A stretch of 64,000 nucleotides of DNA from an uncultured Clostridia bacterium (GTDB lineage Bacteria; Bacillota; Clostridia; Lachnospirales; Anaerotignaceae): assembly GCA_902477755.1 (NCBI GenBank), contig CABSIK010000005.1, positions 106,225 to 170,224 on the forward strand, in the 5' to 3' direction. The translations under genes and the position numbers were made by a program. Below are positions 52,276-61,453 of this stretch, in pieces; position 1 is the stretch's first letter, and the number at the start of each line of letters is the position of its first letter. Below the pieces are notes generated by a model, which made no database searches, had not been told where the DNA came from, and saw nothing but the letters and a program-made list of their open reading frames with translations.

Positions 52276-53819
52276 CATTTCGCTGGGCAACAGACTGGTT
52301 TTGGATGTGTATGCCCCTTTTTTCCTGCCTGCTGGAAGAAGCGGAAAGAATAGCGGCAGGGAAAAATGGGGATTTGGGAAAAATGGGGGATTGGCTGGGG
52401 CAGATAGAAAACATCTGTGACCCAGTGGTGGGCTTGAAAAACTGTCATTATGCCGGACAGATGGAAAATGTCCGCACTGTCCTTCTGGATTTGACCCAGA
52501 CAGAAGAAAGGGCGGAACTGGCATCCTATACCCTTCTGCCTTTTCTGTGGGAACTAAGGGAGGAGATTTATTTCTGGGGATGTGTGGCAGAGGATGCAGA
52601 AAAACGGAAAGCATATTGGCAGGAGGAATTTGTTTCCCATCACAGACGGGTGAACCCTCGGAGAACGGAGCCGAAGAAAGTCACCATTTTCATTCCTGCC
52701 TGCAATCATCTGGAGTATACGAAACAGTGTGTGGAAAGTGTCCTGCGCCATACGGATTTGAGGGATTGCGAACTGCTTCTGTTAGATCATGGCTCTAAAG
52801 ACGAAACGGCGGCGTATTTCCACACCATTCCCAACGCAAAGGTCATACGATTTCGGGAGAATGTGGGCATGCTCATGTTTTCCGTTGCTTTTCGTGCCTG
52901 CTGCGGGCGGTACCTGGCTTTTGTCAGCAATGACACCATTGTGACGGAGGGGTGGCTTTCTCGTTTGCTGGATTGCTTGGAAACAGAAGAAAATGCCCTC
53001 AGCGCAACGCCTGTAACACCTTTTACATCAAATTGTCAGGGGATTTCGCCCTGTTCATTGGAAGTTTTGGAGGATTTTGCAAAGGGATTTTATGAGAAAG
53101 GAAAAGGAAACTGGCGCCATCGGGCAAGAATCATGCCTGTGATCGGGGTTTATGATGTGGCAAAGCTGGATAGGATGGGTTTTGGTGATCGCTGGTTTCA
53201 AACCATGGAATTCTGGGATGATGATGTTTCCCTCAGGGCAAGGCGAAAGGGTTTCCGGCAGTTTCTTTGTACCGATGTGTATTGCCATCATTTCGGCAGT
53301 GTTACCGGCGGCGTGGCATGGGGAAAGACATTGGCGGCTGGACGGGAGTTATTTTTGCAGAAGCATGGTGTGGATGCATGGGGGCAGGGGTTTTGCCGCA
53401 GTGAGGACATGATGGCGTTATTGCCAGAGATGGATTTGCCGGAAAAGTCCATTTCTTTCCTTGTGGTGGACTGTGGCTTTGGGGATAGTATTTTTGAGGT
53501 GCAGAACTACCTGAAAAGGCAGGAAAAACAGGTACAGACCTACGCTTTGTCAGAAGCGGAAGGATATAGAGGGGATGTATTTCCCTTTGTGCAGGGATGG
53601 CATACGGCAGTGGAAGGTACGGCGGCGGCTTTGACAAATGCCTTTGCGGAACGGCGGTTTTCTCTGATTCTGACGGAAAAAGGGGGGCTGTCAGGAGAAA
53701 TCATGGCAGAGCGCTTGGTGTCTGGCGGATATGTACTTGCCATGGACAGCGATTTTTCTTCTGTGCTTTCTCTGCGAAAGAAAAAGAATCATTGGAGTTT
53801 GTGGCAGAAACCCATATGA
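52263..53819 (+). CDS. Family 2 glycosyltransferase with extra N- and C-terminal domains
   Basis: The central GT-A domain (about 138-350) has the start VTIFIPACNHLEYTKQCVES, a SND motif (LAFVSNDTIV) and FWDDDVSLRARRKG. About 130 helical residues precede it and about 150 follow, which begin FLVVDCGFGDSIFEVQNYL and may hold a second nucleotide- or sugar-related fold. It probably transfers the dideoxysugar made by the same operon. The acceptor is unknown; flagellin or the surface layer is possible. Start overlaps the epimerase gene by 13 bp. Confidence 0.82.
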   Translation: MEGMTFRWATDWFWMCMPLFSCLLEEAERIAAGKNGDLGKMGDWLGQIENICDPVVGLKNCHYAGQMENVRTVLLDLTQTEERAELASYTLLPFLWELREEIYFWGCVAEDAEKRKAYWQEEFVSHHRRVNPRRTEPKKVTIFIPACNHLEYTKQCVESVLRHTDLRDCELLLLDHGSKDETAAYFHTIPNAKVIRFRENVGMLMFSVAFRACCGRYLAFVSNDTIVTEGWLSRLLDCLETEENALSATPVTPFTSNCQGISPCSLEVLEDFAKGFYEKGKGNWRHRARIMPVIGVYDVAKLDRMGFGDRWFQTMEFWDDDVSLRARRKGFRQFLCTDVYCHHFGSVTGGVAWGKTLAAGRELFLQKHGVDAWGQGFCRSEDMMALLPEMDLPEKSISFLVVDCGFGDSIFEVQNYLKRQEKQVQTYALSEAEGYRGDVFPFVQGWHTAVEGTAAALTNAFAERRFSLILTEKGGLSGEIMAERLVSGGYVLAMDSDFSSVLSLRKKKNHWSLWQKPI

Positions 53820-53844
53820 AAAACAGGGGGATATTCCTGTTTTT
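53819..53844. terminator. Bidirectional terminator between converging genes
   Basis: AAAAACAGG and CCTGTTTTT pair around an 8-nt loop, with T-runs on both strands. It ends the sugar operon and the vWA gene. Confidence 0.88.
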
Positions 53845-53872
53845 GGAACATTCCCCCTGCTTGGTTATTGGC

Positions 53873-55234
53873 TTATTTGCAGGAAAAATCACTTTCGATG
53901 GCGTGGGCAATGACCTGCATTTTGAATCGCCGTTTTTTGCACAGACGGCAGCTGCGGCAGGAGGTGTCGCTGTCCTCCGGCAGAACGAAACGAATGGATT
54001 TCACATGGATGTCACGGCAGCCGTTGGCATGATGGGCAGGGATGGTAAATGTCTGGAAGCCACGAGGGCGGCTTTCCCCTTCATCGTCGATTTCCGTCAA
54101 AATCAATGCCAAGGCAGTGGAGCGGTTGGGGCAAATCTGGCGCAAGGTCAGGCTGCATTCCAAAATACGTCCCGCATTCTCCCAGATAAAATTTCCCAGA
54201 TCATACTCCAGAAAATCCTGACAGTCGTCCATGGTGAATGTGACCACTGGCGGACAGGGGGTGATGTCGATTTCCTCGGTGCAGTCTGTAAACACCTTGC
54301 GCACCGGGAAGATGACCACGTTGTTTTCCGCATCGGAATACAAAATTTCTTTCATGGGGGCTTTTTCGCCGGAAGTGGTGGCAATGTGCTTCAGCCGGAA
54401 CCGCAGGGAAGCACCTTCGATGGCAGCTGCCCCCAGTTTTGCGATACTCCAGCGGAAGGAATGGGCATCCAGCTGTTGGGCTGTGCCTTTATCTGGCGGC
54501 AGCAGTTCCGTCAGGACGAAATCGTCAGCCACAAAGCCCTGCATGAGGATTTCCGTGGCACCGGGATTGGAGATGTTGGCAGCCAGTTCGGCAAAGATTT
54601 CTTCCAGTTCCGCTGTGGTGGGCGCAATGGACAGAAAAGATGTGGCGGGAGAAGATACCCAAAGGGATGCGGCAGGCACATCGGTGCCAAACAGACCTTT
54701 GAGCACGACACAGTAAATGACAACGCCGTTTTCTTTTGCCAATGTGGTGATGGGTACGGCAGAGCCGCCGGCAGTGCTTTGGCCGTCTGTGAACATGACG
54801 ATGATCTTTTGATGAGTGGTATCTGGGTCAAAGAGATTATATGCTTTGGTGAAAGCATCCTGATGATTGGTGCCGCCGTCAATGGTCAGGTTATTGACAG
54901 CCGTTTTCAGGTCTGCCGTATTTGTCAAAAATCCTGTTCGCTGTGTGGCAGTCCGGGCAAAGCTGACAATGGCAATCTGGCTGCCGCCGCCGATATTGCC
55001 GTCCTGATTTTCGTCTGTGGATTCGTCGATGATGTCAATAAATGTTTTGACACTGGCTTTCATAGCGGCGAAAGGTTCACCCTCCATGCTGCCGGAGCAG
55101 TCCAGTACCATGACGATGTCTGCCGGATTAGAAACGATGTCTGGCCCTGCGGAAAGAGAAAGAATCCCTTCGACTTCCCCGCCGCAGGAAATGGTGTCGG
55201 GAAAAAGTGTATAAGAAGAAGCAGTAATACCCAT
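53873..55234 (-). CDS. von Willebrand factor A domain protein with Cys-rich tail
   Basis: The vWA domain (about 35-230) has a complete metal-dependent adhesion site (DCSGSM, later TDGQS). A beta-rich middle follows. The tail carries clustered cysteines (TSCRSCRLCKKR). No signal peptide or membrane helix is seen, so the protein is likely cytoplasmic or released by another path. Related proteins are common in Clostridia, with unknown roles. The start ATG has AGGAGG upstream. Confidence 0.8.
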   Translation of the reverse strand: MGITASSYTLFPDTISCGGEVEGILSLSAGPDIVSNPADIVMVLDCSGSMEGEPFAAMKASVKTFIDIIDESTDENQDGNIGGGSQIAIVSFARTATQRTGFLTNTADLKTAVNNLTIDGGTNHQDAFTKAYNLFDPDTTHQKIIVMFTDGQSTAGGSAVPITTLAKENGVVIYCVVLKGLFGTDVPAASLWVSSPATSFLSIAPTTAELEEIFAELAANISNPGATEILMQGFVADDFVLTELLPPDKGTAQQLDAHSFRWSIAKLGAAAIEGASLRFRLKHIATTSGEKAPMKEILYSDAENNVVIFPVRKVFTDCTEEIDITPCPPVVTFTMDDCQDFLEYDLGNFIWENAGRILECSLTLRQICPNRSTALALILTEIDDEGESRPRGFQTFTIPAHHANGCRDIHVKSIRFVLPEDSDTSCRSCRLCKKRRFKMQVIAHAIESDFSCK

Positions 55235-55316
55235 AATGAAAATACCTCCTGTGAAGTTTTGTACTTGCTTTATGATATGCGGCAGGAGGCTGTTTTGACA
55301 CGAAAGGGGCGTAAAT

Positions 55317-55787
55317 ATGGAAATGAAAGGGAAAAAGAAATGCTGGTTTTATATTCTGGTGCCGCTGGTGGCTGGAGCGGCGGCAGGCATGATTTCCGGC
55401 AGCGGCATGGCGGCTTATGAACAGATGGCAAAACCGCCGTTGTCTCCGCCGGGATGGGTATTTCCGGTGGTCTGGACGATTCTGTATATCCTCATGGGCA
55501 TTGCCGCCTGTTTGGTGGCAAAAAGCTATGACCCGGACAGTCAGGAGGCACTGCGCGCTTTTTGGGTGCAGCTTATTGTCAATGTGATCTGGCCCATCCT
55601 GTTTTTTGGTCTGGGACTTTGTGGTCTGGCTTTTGGGTGGCTGGTGCTGCTGTGGGTGCTGGTATTTCGGCTGTGGAAGAAGTTTCAAAGCATTGACAAA
55701 CGGGCAGGGTATCTGCTGGTGCCCTATCTGCTGTGGCTGACCTTTGCAGGGTATTTGAATCTTTCCATTTGTCTTATGGGGTATTGA
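55317..55787 (+). CDS. TspO/MBR family membrane protein
   Basis: A 156-residue protein with five transmembrane helices and the TspO motifs KPPLSPPGWVFPVVWTILY and WPILFFGLGL, ending in a conserved YLNLSI segment. TspO proteins bind porphyrins and related ligands. It is a single gene with its own start region, divergent from the vWA gene. Confidence 0.92.
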   Translation: MEMKGKKKCWFYILVPLVAGAAAGMISGSGMAAYEQMAKPPLSPPGWVFPVVWTILYILMGIAACLVAKSYDPDSQEALRAFWVQLIVNVIWPILFFGLGLCGLAFGWLVLLWVLVFRLWKKFQSIDKRAGYLLVPYLLWLTFAGYLNLSICLMGY

Positions 55788-55846
55788 AGGACGAGGACGG
55801 CTATGATACCATGTCTCTAATGAGTCAAAAGGAATGAGGCGAGGAT

Positions 55847-56359
55847 ATGGCAAAGCTGCGAAAAACACTGGGAAGCCCTACGGAACCGGCAGTGATTTCA
55901 CTGATGGAAAGTATGGAAGGAAAGTCCAAAGAAACCCTGACAACATGGGCTATGGCTTATGTGGCGGAAAAATATTTGCCTTTGGTGGCAGAAACGCCGA
56001 TTTTTGCGGAGCTGCTGGAAAAGACAAAAGACTGTATGGCTGGCAGTTTATCCTTGAAAGAATGGAAAGGACTTCTTGCAGAAGGGAGAAAAGCGTCAGC
56101 GGCAGAAAAAGAGCCTGTAAGGGAAGCAGCGGCAAGAGCCATCGTCACTGCCTGTGGCACATGGCAGACACCCACCAATGCTTTGGGATTTTGTTTTTAT
56201 GGAGCGGCAGCCGTGGCATACAATGAGGCAGGCACAGCAGAAACCAAAGAAACCTATGATATGCTCGCCACAAAGGAATTGGAACAGATTCTGACGTCTT
56301 TGAAGCAAGTAAAAACTTCGCCGGATGAAAAAGCGGCAAAACTCCAATGGAATTGCTGA
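55847..56359 (+). CDS. Imm5-like putative immunity protein
   Basis: The helical protein of 170 residues matches a family annotated as putative immunity proteins (Imm5-like): WAMAYVAEKYLPL, AARAIVTACGTWQTPTNALGFCFYGAAAVAYNE and the end AKLQWNC. No toxin or polymorphic-toxin gene is next to it. It may be an orphan immunity gene or have another role. ATG 55847 follows GAGGCGAGGAT. Confidence 0.65.
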   Translation: MAKLRKTLGSPTEPAVISLMESMEGKSKETLTTWAMAYVAEKYLPLVAETPIFAELLEKTKDCMAGSLSLKEWKGLLAEGRKASAAEKEPVREAAARAIVTACGTWQTPTNALGFCFYGAAAVAYNEAGTAETKETYDMLATKELEQILTSLKQVKTSPDEKAAKLQWNC

Positions 56360-56381
56360 GATAGGATTTATAAAATAACAG

Positions 56382-56413
56382 AAAAAAGTCGGAGAAATTT
56401 TCCGGCTTTTTTT
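56382..56413 (+). terminator. Terminator after the Imm5-like gene
   Basis: AAAAAAGTCGGA and TCCGGCTTTTTTT pair (with a G-T) around a short loop, with a T-run. Confidence 0.85.
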
Positions 56414-56437
56414 GCGAGTGAAAATTTTGTGAAATGC

Positions 56438-56463
56438 TGTAACGTTTTTTGTTTTTGTGCGTG
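56438..56463 (+). promoter_or_regulatory. ECF-type promoter of the sigma/anti-sigma operon
   Basis: TGTAAC, 16 bp, CGTG. This fits the AAC/CGT pattern of ECF promoters and suggests that the sigma factor transcribes its own gene. It lies about 25 bp before the start codon. Confidence 0.6.
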
Positions 56464-56488
56464 AATTGGATGAAAGGGGGAGAAGAAC

Positions 56489-56977
56489 ATGGACTTTGAC
56501 CAAGTGTATCGGGCGTTTTTCCGGGATGTACTGTTCTATGTTTGGGGATTGTGCGGTGACCAAGTGCTGGCAGAGGAAATCGCTCAGGAAACTTTTTTCA
56601 AAGCCCTGAAATCCATTGACCGATTCGACGGACAGGGGGATATTCGCCCGTGGCTCTTTGCCATTGGCAAGAATACCTATTATGACTATTGCCGGAAACA
56701 GAAAAAGACTCTGCCGCTGGAAGAAGAACGGGAACAGGCGGCAGAACCGCTGTTTTTGGAGAAAATGACGGACGCGGAAACGGCTTTTGCGGTACATACG
56801 TTTTTGCATGAAATGGACGAGCCGTATAAGGAGGTGTTTACCCTGCGGGTATTTGGAGAACTGCCTTTTGAAAGAATCGGGCAGCTGTTTGGCAATAGCG
56901 CAAGCTGGGCAAGGGTGACCTATTACAGGGCAAAACAGAAAGTGACGGCATATATGGAGGAGATGGAACATGAATAA
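56489..56977 (+). CDS. ECF RNA polymerase sigma factor
   Basis: A 162-residue sigma factor with only regions 2 (AEEIAQETFFKALKSIDRFDG; RPWLFAIGKNTYYDYCRK) and 4 (FERIGQLFGNSASWARVTYYRAK). It is followed by an anti-sigma factor gene with 8-bp overlap. The signal it answers is not known; the membrane-bound partner points to the cell envelope. Confidence 0.94.
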   Translation: MDFDQVYRAFFRDVLFYVWGLCGDQVLAEEIAQETFFKALKSIDRFDGQGDIRPWLFAIGKNTYYDYCRKQKKTLPLEEEREQAAEPLFLEKMTDAETAFAVHTFLHEMDEPYKEVFTLRVFGELPFERIGQLFGNSASWARVTYYRAKQKVTAYMEEMEHE

Positions 56978-57626
56978 AATCAGCTGCAATGTCATTGGCG
57001 ACCTGCTGCCCCTGTATGTGGATGGGGTGGTCAGTGAGGATACGAAAAAACTTGTGGAAGAACATCTGGCAGAATGTGCAGACTGCAAAAAAGCGGCAGA
57101 AGATATGGAAAAAGATTTGGTGCTGCCAGTCCATGAGACGGTAGGGGCAGCGGAAACTAGTTTTTTGCAGACAATGAAGAAAACTTGGAAAAAAGGGCGG
57201 ATTCGCACAGCTACCATTTCTGTTGCAGTAACGGCGGTGGTCATTTTGGGAAGCTATATGGCACTGACTTTTCCGCAGTGGATCATTCCCTATGAACCGG
57301 AGGATTTTTCTGTGGCAGTAGAGAATGGGCAGGTCTGTGTGTATTATACAGGGGAAGGAAAGATTAACTGCTCTTATGGTTATGATGGAGAGGATGAATT
57401 TTTCTTATACTTTACACAAAGTCCATGGTCTGCTTATATTGAGCCGCTTTTGGGGGATGCGGAGCAGGAGGAACCCTATCGTTATCAGATAGACTCTGTA
57501 GATCGTATTGCCAAAGTTTATTATGGTGAGTTTAGTAAAGGGCTAGATGTACTGCTTTATGGCAAAGAAGCGGAAATGGCAGCACAGACAGAGCTTATCT
57601 GGACAAGGGATGAAGTTTCTCAATGA
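56970..57626 (+). CDS. Membrane anti-sigma factor with zinc-finger domain
   Basis: The N-terminal domain has the H-x3-C-x2-C motif of ZAS anti-sigma factors (H32, C36, C39 in HLAECADC). One transmembrane helix (about 75-98) and an outer domain of about 110 residues follow. It overlaps the ECF sigma gene, so both are co-translated. The outer part presumably senses envelope conditions. Confidence 0.9.
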   Translation: MNKISCNVIGDLLPLYVDGVVSEDTKKLVEEHLAECADCKKAAEDMEKDLVLPVHETVGAAETSFLQTMKKTWKKGRIRTATISVAVTAVVILGSYMALTFPQWIIPYEPEDFSVAVENGQVCVYYTGEGKINCSYGYDGEDEFFLYFTQSPWSAYIEPLLGDAEQEEPYRYQIDSVDRIAKVYYGEFSKGLDVLLYGKEAEMAAQTELIWTRDEVSQ

Positions 57627-57644
57627 CAGAAAAAAGCACAAAAC

Positions 57645-57764
57645 CAAAGCAACGTCCCCTTAAGAAACCATATCAAATAAAATCTCAGTAAAAATAAGAA
57701 AGCTGAAATCCTCTTTATGACAAGGATTTCAGCTTTCTTTGTTTTCTTATGAAGATGCCCCTAA
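57645..57764 (+). repeat. Intergenic two-hairpin element, copy 7 (internal deletion)
   Basis: It goes from AAAGCAACGTCCCCTTAAGAAA directly to CCATATCAAATAAAATCTC, so the right arm of hairpin 1, the linker and the outer left arm are missing. The missing part lies between two AAGAAAAC repeats of full copies. The right hairpin and the GATGCCCCTAAG end are intact. It separates two converging genes. Confidence 0.92.
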
Positions 57765-57798
57765 GAGGTTTTGTGCTTTTTGTATTTGCAAATAGCAA

Positions 57799-59595
57799 TC
57801 AGAATTTTTCCATTTCATCCAGCAGGCTTTCAAAAACAGCCATGGCATTTTCCACAGCGTCTTTTTTGGACATATCCACCCCTGCGCCTTTGAGCAGGTC
57901 AATGGAGTATTCGCTGTCGCCTTTGGAAAGGAAGTCCAGATAGGCGTCTACAGCAGGCTGTCCTTCGGAAAGGATTTTTCTGGAAAGGGCAATGGCTGCG
58001 CTGTAGCCTGTTGCGTACTGATATACATAGAAAGCGTTATAGAAATGGGGGATTCTTGCCCATTCGATGTCGATTTCTTCATCAATGACAATGTCATCGC
58101 CGAAATACAGTCTGTTCAGGTCATGATAAATTTTGTTCATGCCTTCCCATGTCAAAGGTTCGCCTTTTTCTGCCATTTCATGGGTGATTTTTTCGAATTC
58201 CGCAAACATGGTCTGACGGAACAGAGTACCGCGGAACTGTTCTAAGAAGTAGTTCACCAGATATTTCCGCATGTTTTTATCTTCTGTTGTTTTCAGCAGG
58301 TATTCCATGAGGAGAGCTTCGTTGCAGGTGGAAGCTACTTCTGCTACGAAGATTTTATGTCCGCTGTAAAGATAGGGCTGTTTTTCCCATGTGAAATAGC
58401 TGTGGAGGGCATGACCCATTTCGTGTGCCAGTGTAAACATGCTGTTGACAGTGTCGTTGTGGTTCAGAAGCACATAGGGGTGTACGCCGTAGCTGCCCCA
58501 AGAGTAAGCGCCGCTGCGTTTGCCTTCGTTTTCGTAAACATCAATCCAGCCGGCGTTCATACCGTAGTGAAGGGCATCGGTGTATTCTTTGCCCATGACA
58601 GCAAGGGCTTTTTCCACGGTTTCTTTTGCTTCTTCAAAAGTGATTTTCGCGTCCACATCATCCACCAAGGGTGCGTACAGGTCGTACATGTGGACTTCAT
58701 CCAGACCCAGCAGTTTTTTTCTGAGGGCAACATAACGATGCATCAGATGCAGATTGGCGTGGACTGTTTCGATGAGGTTATCATAAACAGACAGTGGAAT
58801 ATTGTCATCATACAATGCCATGGCTCTGGCAGAGTCATATTTTCTGGCGGAAGCAAAGAACACGTCGCTCTTAACGGAAGAAGCATAAGTTGCCGCCAGT
58901 GTGTTTTTCTGCTTCAGGTAAGAAGCATATAATGTCTGGAAGGCTTCTTTGCGGACACGGCGGTCACTGCTTTCCAAAAATGTCACATATCTGCCTTTGG
59001 TCAGAGGCACTTTGTCCCCATCGGCGTCGGTGATGTCCCCAAAACGCATATCTGCGTCATTGAGCATGGTGAAAATGTTCTGGGGTGCGCCCCCCAGTTC
59101 CGCTGTTTTTGCCAGCAGGCTTTCTTCAGCAGGAGAAAGGGTATGGGCTTTCTGACGCAGGAGATTATCAAAGAAGTGGTCATAGAGATGGAAATCTTCT
59201 GCCCGTTCCATGCGGAAGTCTGCCAGCACATCTTCCGGCAGGGAAAGAATTTCCGGTGTCAGGAAGGAAATGGCATCGGAATACCGAATCAGCAGCATTT
59301 CCGCTCTGGATGCCATACCCTGATAAAAGGCGTTGGCGCTGTCCTCATGCATACGCATATTGGCGTAGGTGTAGACCTGATCCAGAATGAGGGAAAGTTC
59401 CTGATTCTTCTCCAAGCATGCCAAAAGTGTGGCTGCGCTTTCGCCCAGATGGCCGCTGTAGGCAGCCAGTTCTGGAATTTCTTCCATAAGCATGGTATAA
59501 GCTTCTTCCCAGAGGGAATCATTTTCATAGTAATCTTCGATGTGCCATTTATCTGCGGCGGCAACATCACACCGCTTCGGTAAGGTATGTTTCAA
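57799..59595 (-). CDS. pepF: Oligoendopeptidase F
   Basis: A cytoplasmic M3-family zinc metallopeptidase of 598 residues that degrades oligopeptides. The zinc motif HEMGH (about residue 390, in FTLAHEMGHALHSYF) and the surrounding PepF pattern (GVHPYVLLNHNDTVNSMFTL; FNAFYVYQYATGYSAA-like end) are clear. A -10-like TATACT lies about 100 bp upstream on the minus strand. It is a single gene. Confidence 0.96.
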   Translation of the reverse strand: MKHTLPKRCDVAAADKWHIEDYYENDSLWEEAYTMLMEEIPELAAYSGHLGESAATLLACLEKNQELSLILDQVYTYANMRMHEDSANAFYQGMASRAEMLLIRYSDAISFLTPEILSLPEDVLADFRMERAEDFHLYDHFFDNLLRQKAHTLSPAEESLLAKTAELGGAPQNIFTMLNDADMRFGDITDADGDKVPLTKGRYVTFLESSDRRVRKEAFQTLYASYLKQKNTLAATYASSVKSDVFFASARKYDSARAMALYDDNIPLSVYDNLIETVHANLHLMHRYVALRKKLLGLDEVHMYDLYAPLVDDVDAKITFEEAKETVEKALAVMGKEYTDALHYGMNAGWIDVYENEGKRSGAYSWGSYGVHPYVLLNHNDTVNSMFTLAHEMGHALHSYFTWEKQPYLYSGHKIFVAEVASTCNEALLMEYLLKTTEDKNMRKYLVNYFLEQFRGTLFRQTMFAEFEKITHEMAEKGEPLTWEGMNKIYHDLNRLYFGDDIVIDEEIDIEWARIPHFYNAFYVYQYATGYSAAIALSRKILSEGQPAVDAYLDFLSKGDSEYSIDLLKGAGVDMSKKDAVENAMAVFESLLDEMEKF

Positions 59596-59796
59596 ATGGA
59601 ATCATCCTTTCTATATTGTTGGATTTGTCAGACGGGAAACGTCCCTTTTGTGGGATTTCACAGGGGCAGGCCCCATTTTTCCATGAAATCTATTTTTAGT
59701 ATACCACTTTTGGCTAAGGATAAAAAGGAGTTATAGGCATATGACGACAAAACAGGAAAATCTATACAAAACATGAATGAGTTTGTGAATATTTTC

Positions 59797-59825
59797 TTGC
59801 TGAATGTAGGAATTCATAGTATGAT
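59797..59825 (+). promoter_or_regulatory. Sigma-A promoter of glgA
   Basis: TTGCTG, 17 bp, TATGAT, about 20 bp before the start codon, giving a very short leader. Confidence 0.75.
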
Positions 59826-59844
59826 GATAATGAGGTGAGATAGC

Positions 59845-61287
59845 ATGAAGGATTGCTTGAAAGTATTACTGGTGGCCTCTGAGGCAGCGCCCTTTATCAA
59901 AAGCGGCGGTCTGGGTGATGTGGCTGGCTCTTTGCCAAAGGCACTGCGTGCACAGGGAGTGGATGTGAGGGTAGTCATTCCCCGTTACATGACAGTCAAA
60001 GATAAAGAAATGTATGGTGTGGAATATCTGGGGGAATTTCCGGTACATTTGCTGTGGCGGACACAGCAGGCAAAAATACTGGTAAAACCCGGTGAGATTC
60101 CTGTTTATTTTATAGAAAACAATTTTTATTTCGGCCGTGGCGGTCTTTACGGCTATGGTGATGACAACGAACGCTTTGCTTTCTTTGGCAAGGCGGTCAT
60201 GGATATGATGGCAATGCTGGATTTCTATCCCGATGTGATCCACTGCAATGACTGGCAGACTGGACCTGTCTGCATGTACTTGAAGGAAATCTATCGGAAG
60301 ATGATCTATTATTCCCGCATCAAGACGTTGTTTACCATTCACAACTTGCAGTATCAGGGGAATTTTGACAAGAGCACCATGGAGCTTTTGGGTGTGCCCT
60401 ATTACTGTTATGAAAACGGCAACGTGGAATTTTACGGCAATGTCAGCTACATGAAAATGGGGCTGATGTATGCAGACCGTATCAGCACTGTCAGCCAGAC
60501 TTACGCAAAAGAAATCCAAACATGGCAGTATGGCTATGGCATGGACGGCATTTTGAAAAGCCGGAAGAATGTCCTCAGCGGCATCATCAACGGCATTGAT
60601 TATGTGACAAACGATCCTGCTACAGATAACCGCATTCAGGTGCACTTTGATGCGGATCATCTGGAAGGCAAGGCAGAAAACAAACGGTTATTGCAGGAAA
60701 GACTGGGTCTGGAACAGAGAGATGTGCCCATCATCGGCATGATCACCAGACTGGCAGACCAGAAAGGTCTGGATATCCTTTCTTATGTATTTGATGAAAT
60801 GATGCGCAGAGATGTACAGTTTGTACTGCTGGGCACAGGGGAAAATCGTTTTGAATACCTGTTCCGCAGCATGGAAGAACGGTATCGGGGCAGAGTCAGC
60901 GCCAATATTTTCTTTGACGAAAATCTGGCACAGCAGATCTATGCAGGCTCTGATATGTTCCTGATGCCTTCCCTTTTTGAACCCTGCGGTCTGGGTCAGA
61001 TGTTTGCCCTGCGTTACGGCACTGTACCCATTGTGCGGAAAACAGGCGGTCTGGCAGACACTATTTTCCAGTACAGCACAGAAACAAAAGAGGGCAATGG
61101 TTTCCTCTTTGAAACATACGACGGCAACGGGCTGATCTGGGCGCTGGATCAGGCATTGGCAGTATACAATCAAGGCAAGGATGAATGGCAGCATGTGGTG
61201 AAAAACGCTATGGCTTCCAATTATTCTTGGGAAAGCTCTGCAAGAGAATATATCAAGCTTTATGAAAGCCTGCGGGATGGCGAATAA
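59845..61287 (+). CDS. glgA: Glycogen (starch) synthase GlgA
   Basis: A GT5 enzyme that extends alpha-1,4-glucan from ADP-glucose. The N-terminal substrate motif KSGGLGDVAGSLPKAL, the HCNDWQTG segment and the C-terminal FEPCGLGQMFALRYGT are present in 480 residues. Other glycogen genes are not adjacent. A strong terminator follows. Confidence 0.96.
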   Translation: MKDCLKVLLVASEAAPFIKSGGLGDVAGSLPKALRAQGVDVRVVIPRYMTVKDKEMYGVEYLGEFPVHLLWRTQQAKILVKPGEIPVYFIENNFYFGRGGLYGYGDDNERFAFFGKAVMDMMAMLDFYPDVIHCNDWQTGPVCMYLKEIYRKMIYYSRIKTLFTIHNLQYQGNFDKSTMELLGVPYYCYENGNVEFYGNVSYMKMGLMYADRISTVSQTYAKEIQTWQYGYGMDGILKSRKNVLSGIINGIDYVTNDPATDNRIQVHFDADHLEGKAENKRLLQERLGLEQRDVPIIGMITRLADQKGLDILSYVFDEMMRRDVQFVLLGTGENRFEYLFRSMEERYRGRVSANIFFDENLAQQIYAGSDMFLMPSLFEPCGLGQMFALRYGTVPIVRKTGGLADTIFQYSTETKEGNGFLFETYDGNGLIWALDQALAVYNQGKDEWQHVVKNAMASNYSWESSAREYIKLYESLRDGE

Positions 61288-61318
61288 GTCTTTTCGCATA
61301 CACAGAAAGCAAAATTAG

Positions 61319-61357
61319 GAAGTCAGAAATTTTCAAGGAAGTTTCTGACTTCTTTTT
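61319..61357 (+). terminator. Terminator after glgA
   Basis: GAAGTCAGAAA and TTTCTGACTTC pair perfectly around a 12-nt loop, followed by TTTTTT. Confidence 0.93.
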
Positions 61358-61453
61358 TCTGCAAAAATGAAAAGGGGATGTTTCTATGGTTTGCAAAAGC
61401 CTGCCAGATGTAGTATGATAAAGCCTAAAGACGAAGAAGGAGGGTCTGGTTTT

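Noticed and set aside
52263..53819. Glycosyltransferase as part of teichoic acid synthesis
   Set aside because: No tag/tar genes are near; the overlap with the dideoxysugar genes is a better guide.
53597..55420. A 607-codon open frame on the plus strand
   Set aside because: It runs antisense to the vWA gene and through the end of the glycosyltransferase gene. The minus-strand frame has a clear vWA domain and ribosome-binding site; the plus frame has no family pattern and is rich in G, C and F residues, typical of a shadow frame.
56096..57244. A 382-codon frame antisense to the ECF operon
   Set aside because: It crosses two well-supported genes and a terminator; composition is that of a shadow frame.
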